Positions 23,001 to 35,400 of a DNA stretch of 64,000 nucleotides are shown one piece after another (the stretch's first letter is position 1; each line of letters opens with the position of its first letter). This stretch comes from Doris montereyensis (taxonomy: Eukaryota > Mollusca > Gastropoda > Nudibranchia > Dorididae), in contig JAXRKP010000920.1 of NCBI GenBank assembly GCA_037039925.1, forward strand, positions 132,398 to 196,397, written 5' to 3'. The notes below the pieces were generated by a model, which was given only the letters and a program-made list of their open reading frames with translations, was not told the origin of the DNA and made no database searches. The translations under genes and the position numbers were made by a program.

Positions 23001-25050
23001 TAAACAATGTAAGTTTATTTGTAACGTAACTGTAAATATGAATAAAAACAAAGTGAAAATCAAATACAAATAAAGGCATCCAGTTGTAGCTATTTTTATT
23101 TGTTTTTCACAAGAGGATACATCTTGGTAAAGCGAGTAAAACACATTTTAGAACATTTGCAATTGTATGATTGTTGTCAAATCATGTAAGATTTGAAAAT
23201 CAAGAAAACCAGCCTGAGACTAGACAGACTGGTGGCATAGAAATTTGGAAAGATGGGATTGGGGGAGTAAGGTTTACAACAAAACAAATACAAACAAACA
23301 GTTCCATTCCTGGGTAACTTTTTTTTTTTACACATCTTCTATCTACCATCTCAAGATGAATATTTAACTAAAATTCTAAGGGAAATCAAATCTAGAGTAT
23401 GATCAATAAGCGATGATAATAAACGGTGTTAGTATTACTGTGGATATCATATTGGTAACCTTTACATTATAAACTTTGTCCTTCAATCAAAAGGAGAAAT
23501 GCATCATATTAATTATGTGACAATAATGGGCATATTGACTTTGGTTGTAGTGGAATACTCAACAACAATAATGATGGAATGTCAACAATAAAAAAAACAC
23601 TAAGTAAGATTGCAATACAATCAATGTTAGTTCCATTTCAGTTCCATCATTGAAATGAAACGATTACAGACAAACAAGAGACCTCTTTTCACACTAAATT
23701 CAAAAAGCAAATACAAGAGAATCATAGTGACACGTAAGCCAATAATTCAAAAGAAGGCTTCATTTGCATGGGCAAAGATTGGTAAAAAGAAAAGAAAATG
23801 ATGTGGCTTTTCACACTTATTTCGACATACATGTACACCATAACCAGTGATCTCAGGGTTTAAACAATGTGTCCTAATACAGATGGCCGTTTTCTAATTG
23901 CAACCGTAATATTCTGTGCCACCGCAAATGACAGCAAACACAGGAGCTGAGGGCGTTAGTGATTTTATCGTTCACTCCCTTCCATTGAAAGAAAAAAGAA
24001 AACAAAAAATGGCCGGCTTTCATCCAAAACAATCTGGTACTTGGTGATGGTACACTCATACCACTACCAGAGGGAAAAAAGCAGCAATGGCAATATTTGA
24101 AGAGTTCATTTACAATGTCAAACTTGAGTTTCAGCCTCATTTTGAGATATTTTATAGTGAAAATTATGAATGGCTCACACAGTTATCAATAAAATTGGAC
24201 ATTATATAGCATGGACCTATGGCATAAGAAAAATATTAGCCGTTGTAAATAATGGATATTTGAAACAGATGGGTATAAAGATTAAGCTGTAAACTGTGAT
24301 TTGAATAACATTGGCCCGTGTCTCACTTTTTGAATACATATATATATACTCTTTACTTACCGGTATACAAATCACAAAAGATATAGAAGCAATTGATGCC
24401 AAATGATATGGCTTTTGAAATAAGAAGATGTCTAAAGAGCTGGATTTATAATATATTATTAACATTTCTGAAAAGGTGTACTGTAAAGATTCAAAAAGGA
24501 AGTATGTGTTCTTCCAAGATGTATTTATAATAATCAGAGTCATAATGGTAACAGATTTAATAGCAGTAAAATAGACCTAGTTATTTCAAAAATGTTGTTC
24601 TTGGAATAACTTTCAGATTTTAAAAATTGTTCATTTAAACCTAAAATCTTTCAACATAGGCCTACATTTAAATTATAATACAATTACAATACAAGAACAA
24701 GAAATCAACTGAATGATGTGTTTTCCACAAATTACACAACATTTTCTAAGAACATAAATTGTAAAAGTTATAATATATAAAATACTGGCTGTTAAAGGAA
24801 ATGTCCATGAGTATTTCCATGACTTGTACTTATAAATCAGTCGCATCCAATCATTCACTAACTTTAACAAGAGATGACTACAGTTCACAAATCCTCAGGA
24901 ATTTTGCAATTTTCACACAAACGTATTGTTGAAAATCCAAATCCTTGAACATAAAATAGTTGGTTTCATTCTCTTAACTTATTTCTTATTAAATAATTAG
25001 TAGGTTGCTTTTATTTTGGCACCAAACTTAACTCGACACTGATTGGAATT
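20061..25050. other. 5 kb of AT-rich DNA without a recognised gene
   Basis: Only short, unconvincing frames occur. Contents noted: an AAT/ATT microsatellite that folds on itself (20,778-20,830), three 28-bp repeats (22,837-22,918), a short TA run (22,650-22,662) and no tRNA or rRNA signature. An unrecognised non-coding RNA or a distant untranslated region cannot be excluded. Confidence 0.4.
22837..22918 (+). repeat. Three-copy 28-bp tandem repeat
   Basis: GATCTAGTTGAATCTGAATA starts at 22,837, 22,865 and 22,893, spaced exactly 28 bp, with almost no divergence. Confidence 0.85.
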
Positions 25051-25054
25051 CCCA

Positions 25055-25190
25055 TTTGTCACCAGAAAAGTTTGAAAAAATATAACGTGTCAATTTAAAC
25101 ATGCTGTAAATGTACACGGTATCGACACCGCACACTGAAACTTGCTGTTTTAACTGTATAACGATGAGGTCACATTTTGTAGTTTCATAC
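25055..25190 (+). repeat. Dispersed repeat R3, copy 1
   Basis: TTGTCACCAGAAAAGTTTGA through AACATGCTGTAAATGTACAC, CACTGAAACTTGCTGTTTTA and GATGAGGTCACATTTTG is repeated in the same orientation at 26,672-26,815. The copies flank the final exon of the chromodomain gene. Confidence 0.8.
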
Positions 25191-25386
25191 ATTTAGAGAA
25201 TGATGCCGTCATAATGTGTCATTTAACTCTAAAACAACCCTTTACAATATTTATTATTCTTTTTTCTTTTTTTGGTTGGGGTGGGGGACATTTCCACCCC
25301 TGGTTAACTTTACAGAAACAAAATTTAAAATCAAATGCAGTCACAACATGAACTAGATCTAAATGAATAATGTATAAAAACCTGTC

Positions 25387-25645
25387 ATGAGTGTCATTGT
25401 CACATTGTGTGGATCGTCATTGTCACATTTGTGTGGATCGTCATTGTCACATTGTGTGGATTGTCATTGTCACATTGTGTGGATTGTCATTGTCACATTG
25501 TGTGGATTGTCATTGTCACATTGTGTGGATTGTCATTGTCATTGTGTGGATTGTCATTGTCACATTGTGTGGATTGTCATTGTCACATTGTGTGGATCGT
25601 CATTGTCACATTGTGTGGATCGTCATTGTCACATTGTGTGGATCA
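25387..25645 (+). repeat. 23-bp minisatellite
   Basis: About eleven tandem units of GTCATTGTCACATTGTGTGG plus AT(T/C); the last five units carry ATC more often. Because 23 is not a multiple of three and the unit has no stop, all three forward frames are open and give Cys/His-rich shadow peptides. They are not genes. Confidence 0.92.
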
Positions 25646-26183
25646 AGAATAAGATTAAGAAATAAAAAACTAAAAAAAATATCAAGTTAATTGTGCCAGG
25701 ACAATACAGAAAAGAAATGAATCAAAGCACACATTAACATATATTCCTCTCTAATGGTTCAATCACATGTTTTGTTACACAATTTACAGCAATCTTCATA
25801 TTGATATCTTTACTACAATATATCAACTGTAGGCCTATAGTAATTATCATTAGCTGTATTCATAAAATTCCTGTCAAGGAGCCCTGCATCATCAAATGTA
25901 CTATTTCACACTTGAGAACCTGTGATAAGTTTCTGCTCTATGAACTGAAACAGCCTTCAAAATATTTAAATTCACTTATTTACCCCTGATAACAACCATC
26001 TCAACCACACGTCCTCTCAAAACAATACAAATGAAGACGACTGGAACATATAAAGCTGTGAAATAAATTTCATCCTACTAATGTTAGTCCTATTTTAACT
26101 AATTTCTTTAAAAAATAGGCTCCACAACATAATAGATAATTAATTCATATTCTTTTCAAACTTTTATGGGTTTTTTTTAGAAA

Positions 26184-26189
26184 TTTATT
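26184..26189 (-). promoter_or_regulatory. Possible polyadenylation signal AATAAA
   Basis: AATAAA on the minus strand, about 64 bases after the stop codon of the chromodomain gene at 26,253. It would give a very short 3' untranslated region; sites further downstream are also possible in this AT-rich DNA. Confidence 0.4.
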
Positions 26190-26252
26190 TTCTCTTTACG
26201 GTATTTGTTTAGTTAAGGGAGTGTTTAGCGATCGGCACAGTCTTCGATTTCA

Positions 26253-26433
26253 TTATGATGGAACAGACTTTGCCTTCTGTGGTTGCTTGACTTGCTGCAA
26301 GACATAGTCCCAGGCATTTGAAGAACGGTCCCACCCATAGCTGAAAAAGTCAACTAAATGATCTTTCGCAGCTTGGAGTCTGACGCTGAGAGTCTCAAAA
26401 CTGGGAAAAGCTTGTTTCTTGAAGTTTTCTAGA
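26253..26433 (-). CDS. Last exon: C-terminal tail after the membrane helix
   Basis: Acceptor TTTTTCTTTGTCCTTCTCAG precedes 26,433. The first T completes a GAT codon started in the previous exon, then 59 residues follow to a TAA at 26,253-26,255. The tail starts LENFKKQAFPSFETL, contains the aromatic stretch DFFSYGWDRSSNAWDY and ends KAKSVPS. No KASH-type ending (PPPx) or ER-retention motif is visible. If the N-terminus is nucleoplasmic, this part would face the perinuclear lumen. Confidence 0.8.
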
Positions 26434-29400
26434 CTGAGAAGGACAAAGAAAAACAAAATTGAAAATACTCTTTATACACAAACTTAAATAGGGGCAATGA
26501 CAAGCACTAGTTTATGCTATAAGTTTTAACATTTTTTAAGTAAGTTACGGCCCATAGAGCTGGAGCGTATCCCTGTTTCAATAGCGCGAAGCGAAACAGA
26601 TGACAATAATCATCTCCTGGTCAGACGCAGGTTATTATTATTACTTCCAAGCTAGTGCTTGTACCCAATTGTCACCAGGAAAAGTTTGACCAAGAGAAAT
26701 ATAATAAGTCCATTTAAACATGCTGTAAATGTACACGGTATCGCCATTGCACACTGAAACTTGCTGTTTAAACTGTATAACTATGAGGTCACATTTGTGT
26801 TGCCACATTTTGTGATATTTTATTATATCATATTTATACTATATCTATGAGCTCATTCACATTCTGAGCTTTTTGCAAAACAAATTTTTAGTAGAAATAT
26901 TTACCATGATTTATTGTGATATGTACACCTTATTTTTCGTCATATATATTCATATTAACAAATTATGTATTCTAATTTAATTAATTGACTACTATCTATG
27001 TCTATAATATTTATATAATAACATAAATTCTTTATTCCAATGTACATAATGTGTATTTTATAGATTGTTGCAAACGAGTATAATGTGCCTTTATGAGGAC
27101 AATAAAGTTTTATTGAATTGAATTGATTTGCACCTAAATACGTGTTAAGTACAGTTAAGTGTCTTTCCCCAGGAACACAACGTAGGGCCTTACTTAGCTA
27201 GGATTCGAACTCGGGACCTCATGATCCCCAGCCTGGCAGCCTAATCACTTGTATCCTTAAAGTAATACTTTTGTATTGATAAAAATCACAAGTTTGGAGA
27301 CTCCACAGCAGGTGTCGACATATTTTCAGAATCTTATTTGGACAGGTGAAATTTATGAATGACCTAAAACTTCTGTGCTGGTACTTGACATATTCATCTC
27401 TGTTATATTCATGCAAGCTAGTTATTCATTATGCCTCAAATTTTCTGTTAATGAATGTACTAGTTTAAATCTGTTCAACAAGAACAAAACCTTGTGCAAA
27501 AGGGAAACCCTCTTCAAATTGCAATAGCTTAGAAGGATATTTCATTGTTATCCCATTAAATTTCACCATTAAGTGCCATTGCTAACATCATAAACACTAA
27601 ACAATTAATATTACTTTTCCCTACACAAGATAATGCCAATCCCAGAAGCATAAATTGATTGTGTTGAAAAAGGTTCACATCCTCTTTCCTACAGATCATT
27701 TTGACCGTTTAAATATTCTTTATCATGATGCTTAAACTCCACAGAGAATGACAACACAAAATATAGCATATTTCATTCGTAAGTAATACCAATGGAACAA
27801 ATCGTAAGATTCTGCCACAGATCACTGAAAAAGATTGACTGAAAATAAGGAGTTGAAAAAGTACTCCCCAAAAAAAAAAGGAAATAAATTTAATTTTACA
27901 GTAATAGTGTAGTGTTTTGTCTGGAAGAGAAAGAACATTAAAATAGTTAAATGAATGCAGTGCAATCACAAGCGAAAAGCCCCATCTCTTTCAGTTTGGC
28001 TACTGAAGACAAGCTGTCTTCAGCAAATCAAGAGCCTAGGTCTCGATCATCACAGATCTTGAGAACTGATACAGTATTGATACGGCAGCATTTATCTCTA
28101 ATACAGGACACCTGTAGTCTTTTCCTTCCTGTGTTCCTTTTTTTAAACAAACAACAAAATATAAATAACACAAGTGAACTTACCAACACACTGAAAAAAG
28201 AAAGTAAAAAGTCACCCACTTACTCCATAAACTTCTCCAAAAACATGAAGATGGCAGCAATGAGGGAGATAATGAACAAAGCAATAACAGCATAATCTGC
28301 CACCTTCCATATGGCACTGCGTGGTTTGTTATCGTCGTCTCGGATAGTTCTCTGTTCGTTGTGGATTCGCTGCACCTCCAAGTTCTTCCTAGCTTCCATT
28401 GTAGAGTAACGGAGACTTCGGTCAGATTGAGATTCACTCTGGAAACAAGGAGGAGAGAGAGAAGCAGTGACTGATTGAAACTAACAATAACAAGGATAAT
28501 GAACATCAACCTTTGATCAGTTTCCAGGGCTAACTGAGTAAGACAGTACAAAAGAGATAAAGTAAACAAAATTAAAAAAACTAACCGATGGCCTGAGTCT
28601 TAAGTGATGTTGCCCACCAGATTCTTTCTTTTGATAAATTAAAATTAAGAAAAGAATGTCTTACTCTTTATATTAATTATCCGATGTGAAAACACAAGCC
28701 GAAACAATGAGAAATATAAATGCAGATCTTGTATCATGGTATTAAGACTTTTGGACTCTAAAGGCCATGCCCTATATAAAGGGCATGCCATCATTGGACC
28801 GGGAAGAGCCACGGCCCTATACATAGGGCGTACCGTGTTTAACCGGGAAGAGCCACGGTCCTATATAAAGGGTATGCCATCATTGAACTGGGAAGAGTCG
28901 GGGCCCTATATAAAGGGCATAGACCCTGACCTTCTATAATGGAAAATTCCATTGTCCTTTTAAGGTAAAATGACATAGTAAATGCTCAAATACATAGTGA
29001 AGTAACAGCCAATGAAAACATCGTTTATTTTAAGCTCATAGCGTCCCTAGAGGCCTTGTTATCAATCGGTGAAGTGATGCATTTTACTAAGTAGATTTTG
29101 CTATAAAACAGACGAGAATTTTTTCAACCTTTGGTGGGGCTCGAACCCACTACCACTTGTTGAGAGGCGGACACCTTGCCTCTGGACTACCGAGTCCACT
29201 TTCTCCATGGCACAATTGGTGCCATAAATGGGTAAAGAACATGCAACTGCCATATATTTTTTTCAGGAAGTGATGAATTGTTACTCATTCTGTTTTGCAC
29301 TGTTGAAACAGAGATGCACTTTACTTATATTATGGGCCACAACTGGCTTGAAATTGAAAGAACTTTACAATCAAAGGATAAATGTGACGAGCCTACCGTA

Positions 29401-32400
29401 TCTTTGCGTTGTTTTCCTCCAAGGATGACGTCGTGGCAGATGTTGATGATGAGGACGGAGTCGCTGCCAGGGATGATTTCAATTCTATTACCGGTACTTT
29501 GACTTCTGTCTCAGTCTTTGTTTCTCTCTTACCCAGTGATCGTCTTGTCTGAACTATCTCTACTTCCTCCTTTGCCAGTGGCTTTTGTACTGTCTCAGTT
29601 TGTCGTCCACGAGATTTGGAACGGGGATGATTTCCTTACTGCCTTTGTTGAAGATGCTTTGCGACCGCGAGAATGAGATCTTGATCTTGATCTAGACGAC
29701 TTTCGAGATTTTGATGAAGACCGTCTGCTCCTGCCCTGTAGAAAAGAAAAACAATGTTTCCCCCATTTTTTGTTATTTCAACCATACACAATGAGTTACA
29801 CCATTTAACTTTTTCCAGATCAACCATAGATAGTCAGAATTGCTATTCATATGACAACATGGAACACCAAACCAGGACATAAGCTGGATGTTCCAAGGCG
29901 CTCCTGGGCGGCATGCTTCCCTCACTCGCCAAACCAAGGTCACGGTCTGGAAGCCCAGCCCAACAACGGCTAGGTTACCCAACAAAACCCTCAATGACCA
30001 ATGAGTAAACCTGCCCCCCCCCCTCCCCCCACGAGAGGAAGCTAAATGAGCATCAGCATTGAAAGGGTGTCCCTTTTTCACACTTTCAATGTAACTATTG
30101 GGGCTACCGATCGCAGGACCCACAACTGACCACAAAGCCAACTGAGGCTGAAGGTGATTTTATTGCCGTTCAAGGGCTCCATTGGAGCTTAAACGACCCA
30201 TGTCCCATTTTGAAGAATACGAAGAACACTAAATGTAGAACTGTAAGTGAAGTACATTTATCCCCATCACATAAGAAATTCTGTCCGATTTAAAAAGAAA
30301 CTTCATTTCTTTTTTCTTAGCTAAGACAGCCCTGGTATCAATCAAAGGATGAATAATGTATGCAAATTGCAATACCACATTTACAAGCTACATTCCGTAT
30401 AAAAAAGATCTAAAAGCAAACAAACAAGAAAGAAACGGAGTGAAGAGTAATAATTTATACACAATTCACATAATACCTGCAGCCCCTGGCATTGCCCAGG
30501 TTAACCTATTATTATCTAAATTAAGTTCTCGTTTAATCTATTCTTGGGAAGAAATATCACCATTCATTGTCTTCTAAATTTGGCATTTTGGTTGAAAGCA
30601 CCCTCAAAACAAAAAAGAAAGAAAAAATCCAAAGGCTGGGATTCGAAGAATGTAGTTTTTTCACCTTTATGTTCAATCTCCTTTGTTATTTATCAACCGA
30701 GTTGTATAATATTTGACACATATACTACCTTTGACAACATAAAAAATAATAACCCAGGATTTTTTCAAATATCTGGTACGTGTGTACTTTTTAAGAAATT
30801 TATTTTTATTTTTTTGTAATAAAAATCCTTAATCATTTTTATATACGATGTATCATCTTGGGTTTGTTCAAATCTCCTCCATTTACGTCCACTACCATGC
30901 TCGCCTGTCAACATCATCACCATCATCAGTCACAGTTACACTCACACTAGATCTACCACACTACCACAATCCTGCTCTTCCTCATCACTACTCTTATCAC
31001 TTTCAGTATCCTTGTGGCCTTCATTGGGTCTATATACATCCAAATCACTCGTACATTCTATCTTCGAATCTGATTCCATAACATTGGGTCACCAAGGTTT
31101 TCATCTCCCACTGTAAGCCTTGAAGAGAGTGAATAAATCAAGAACATTATAAAAACACGAGTGCCAAGTAGATCATTAAAAGACAGCGGACACGAAGATT
31201 CAAAAGTGTAAACTTAGTTCACAATGCTGAATTTCCGCTTGGAAATTGGTTATGATGATAACATGGAGGTAATTCGACAGTTGTCGAAAATGAGTTAATC
31301 TGTTCTTTCCGAACCCCTTTTCTACCGCCCATCATTATCATTTTAGAATATTTACCGTTGTTTTTTTCAAGAAAGTTTCAATAGCAACGGCACAATCAGC
31401 AGCAATCCTCTCAGCTGGTTCCCAGGTTGAATTTCCTCCTTTCCATTGAACAAGATAATGTTGAACACCTTTCCGTTTACGTTGCTCCAAAATGGAGTCA
31501 ATCTAAAACAAAGAGCAAAAATGAAGACAACTTTTAACAAACGAACACATACAAGTAATGCACTAGCAGGTGAAGAGTGCTATCTTAGTCTTTTCTCAAA
31601 ATTTACACAAGGGACAGGTTCCTCTTTCATCAAATCAGTGTATCTGTGAGGCTTATTGTACAGTACTTACCGCACAAGTGCCCGATTATTGGGAAGCAGA
31701 GAAAACAGGCATTTAGGCGAAACGGGCAACTAGGCGAAAATCAGGCAGGGTAAATAATTAGGGTTGATCGTTCAATGGACAGACAAGGATAAAGATTCAT
31801 ACCCAGCTCGTTTGTTTTAGAAAAGTCCCCAGGTTTTACGTAAAATTGAATGCGAGAAATAGGGACACCTGAAAACCATTAAGATTCAAAATACTCAGGC
31901 GATGAGCATGTGGGTGGGTTGACCATCGCAATATTTTAAATTCGCCATAAAGACCTGAAGGCATAATGGACACGACAAATATGTAAGAAGAGGAAACTGG
32001 CATTTAGAGGGCAGTTTATATAGAAAAAATTTGGTTTCACTTTCACTGAGATTGCAGGCATTTAGGAAGTAACTACTGTATTAATGTTATGGTTGAACTT
32101 TCCTTTCAGGGCCCCAAGATATGTGTTGTTTTTACATGAGAAACAACTTTTCATTATAAATTGCAAACATTTCAAAACAATATTTTAAATTCAATGAATT
32201 TGTCTCAATCTCAATCATGTCACATGTCCATTATCAACGAAATTTGAACTGCTTGAGTTCAAATAAACTGACGTGTCCGTTGATAGAAAGAGACCGGCCG
32301 ACGGTGGCACCCAAAATTTTATTCCTGTCAAAGTCGGCGAAAGCGGCGAAGTCAGAAGCGAGGAGCCGGACAATCCGGCTCAGAAATCGAAAAAGTGGCA

Positions 32401-35400
32401 TATCTGGTAATATTTCACATTGAACAACATGGTCCCGATAGCCCTCTCTGTCTCATTGTCCATCGATAATGGTTTTGGCCTGTAAATTGTTGACCACAGT
32501 AAATGAACAACAGCGACTTGGGAAGACTTGGAAACTGCTCTTTGTTGTTGCTTGCCCCCTGAACCCCTCATTTTCCTCATAAAGATGATAAAACTGGGAA
32601 ACAAAACCAGTAAGGGGGTACAATAATAACAGTGGACATAAGTCGACGTTCAATGGATCTATTAAAAAAGATCGACATATATGTGAAAATTGACTTTTAA
32701 GCAATTGTTCAGTTACCTCCCCTGACAGGATTTTTTCATCATAATGGTTTGGGTATTACTATTGTTACTAATTACTGACTGCTGACATTTTCTCACATAT
32801 GCAAAGCATGTGTTGTTTTTGCATATTTTTCTTTAGTGAAAGAAAAGTCAGTGGCGATGATGGAGTAGGAAAACTGCACGTGTGATTAGAATTTTAAACC
32901 AATTGCTGTTTTGTCTCGGAGATAGATCTACTAACTAATAATATTAATCATGTTCACAATGATTGACAAGTGACAATAGGATGTACGCGGCAGATGTATA
33001 TTTTTATAGTTATTAATAGGTGCCAGTGCCAACCACAAACACTCTCCCCCCCCCCCCCCATCCGTCTGCTTTCACTCTGACTGGAACAGATTGACTGGGA
33101 GAAAGGAGAGAAAGACATTAGACAACGGGCCATTTGGTCAACCTGAGTGGATTTTATTGACTTGCGCTATTGAATCTTGTGATGTAGAGTGAGGACAAGA
33201 TGCAATCGTGTTTTCATTCATTTTACCGTCTGCAGACCATGAAAAGATCGACTTGAAAGGCATGTTACTTAACCCTGGTACGGCTATGACCGGTAAATGC
33301 CAGTTTGTTATGTACAGCACTTTGTTCAGCAATACACCTGGGATTTAACGTTTGCCTGCCACAAACCTCTCAACGCGATGCCCGGCATTTGCCAGGAAGG
33401 AAGGAAGAGAGGCCTGAAATGTTCCTCCTCCTTGTTACCCTCTTACTGTGTTACGCTCATCCTCTTTTAAAATAATGCTTTCTGATTGGTTAACCATTTA
33501 TTACACACAAAAATGAACACGCTCAAGCTCATAAGCTTATGCCCAAAAGGCCCTTTGGTTGAGTTCATTTCTTAAAGGGTGTGTCCATCATTATCTTTGC
33601 CTTGGACAACTGAAAATAGTAATGATGCTTACAGCTGTACTATGCATGAAGTAGGGCTTGATAGTTCACAAGTTTTCATTATCTTTCATTGGACAACTGA
33701 TAGTAATGATGCTTACAGCTGTATTGTAAAATGAAATAATCTTACTAGGACAAGTCCATCGCCAGAGGGGTGTAAATGTGAGCTGGTCTGTTTTGAGAGT
33801 GTGTGGTTGAGCTGATAATAAGAATGTGCGTTTGCACAGATATGTAATTGGTCTTGTTGTCTCCTACTAAATTGAAAAGAATGGAATCATCCTAGTTTGA
33901 CTTGGCTTGGGGGAGACCAGATGATCACATTCAATTCACTGGTGACGGCCTGGTCAGAAGTCACACTTTCCCATGAATTCGTAAAACTTCATGTGCAGCC
34001 TCGTGCCGCGGTGATGACTGCACTGCCAGCGAGGCCTAGCATGTAGCAGCTATTGCACTGGCTGAGCAGGCCTCTTTTCTAGTGTTAAAACGAAGCAGTT
34101 TTATATTTTATAAACTAAAAAATGTGTGGGGGATGGAACTGTCAAAAAACATCGACTTATGCAGCATCCACTGTGTATTATCCCCCCCCCCCCCCCCCAA
34201 TCAGGAAACGAGAATTGAGTTTTTCAGCTATTTTGAAGAAGAAAAAAAAGCATACACAAGGAGTAAAAATATATTTATAAAGACATGGGAACACTGTTTC
34301 TGAACCCCCCCCCCACTTTATCCTCAGGATAAACTATGAAAATCTAATTTAAATGTAAGAAAAAGTATTTTATCTCTCAAGTCTCTTTCTCTGAGTCAGG
34401 CCTAGATGACATGGGACCACAGGAAAGATGTAGGGTGGACCTCGCAAGAATGTAATCGCATTTCAGTACTGCCAAGTGTCCAATGGTCATGTCAGTATTT
34501 TTTTTTTTGGTCAGACTCAGTCACGGAGGATTGGGATCAGTGAGAAGTGAGAGGAGAAGCTATCAGTATCATGGTAGGCTAGCCTACATCACGTCAGTCG
34601 ACGAGAGACAAAGCGTGATCGCGCACGTTGTGTGTTTTTTCAGTGAGTCAGGTCAGTGATACATCGTGAACAGTATTGTTGAACTATTTTCAAGCTCGAT
34701 ACTGCCTGGCGGTACTAAAGTGCGACTATCCCAGACTCCATAGTTGGGCACACACTATCACCATCCCTGCCCCGCCCCTATCTGAGGCAAGGGAAAGTAA
34801 GGTTCCTCCGGCAGCTGATCCCAACTAAAATTACATTGTTTGCCGGACTAAGGAGTCCTCCCCACTACACTACAGAAATCCCAAACGGTTAGATTCTAGA
34901 TCTAGAAAAATCTAAAAATATTCCAGTTTACCAACAATAAGAATGTGTCTCACTAGATCTAGATTCTAGATCTAACTTGTTTCTAGATCTCTAGATCTAG
35001 ATCTAATCTAGATCTAGAATCTAGATCTACTAGTCTAGATCTAATTTTGTGTTGTTGTCTTCATTAACTTTAAGAGTATACAATACAAACCTAAGATCTA
35101 GAATCTAATCTATAGATCTAAAACTATATATCTAGATCTAGATCATATTTATTACTAGAAGTAGAAGGCTAGATCTAGATTCTAGTACTCATTTCAATTT
35201 CACCGTTTTTTTCTTCTAGTGGACTGACAGTACAAAAATGGATAAGGATATAGATCTAGATCTAATCAAAGAAACTATCGAGTGTACAAGCTTACCACTT
35301 GCTCAATGGCCCGTAGCTAAATAGAAATAACCTGTATATGACACTTATATAGAGTTTTGTCACCGGATATGGTCGATAGAAAGCAAATCTGATACTCGAT

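Noticed and set aside
25387..25690. Cys/His-rich repeat peptides suggesting a zinc-binding protein
   Set aside because: A 23-bp minisatellite without stops makes three overlapping frames look coding; no start or splice context.
28180..28569. 129-residue frame over the membrane exon, Leu-rich
   Set aside because: Wrong frame. The frame with ESQSDRSLRYS and the membrane helix fits intron phases on both sides.
29773..30141. 122-residue minus-strand protein in the GC-rich island
   Set aside because: No splice-compatible borders, no recognisable domain, and it reads across the intron into the RS-exon acceptor.
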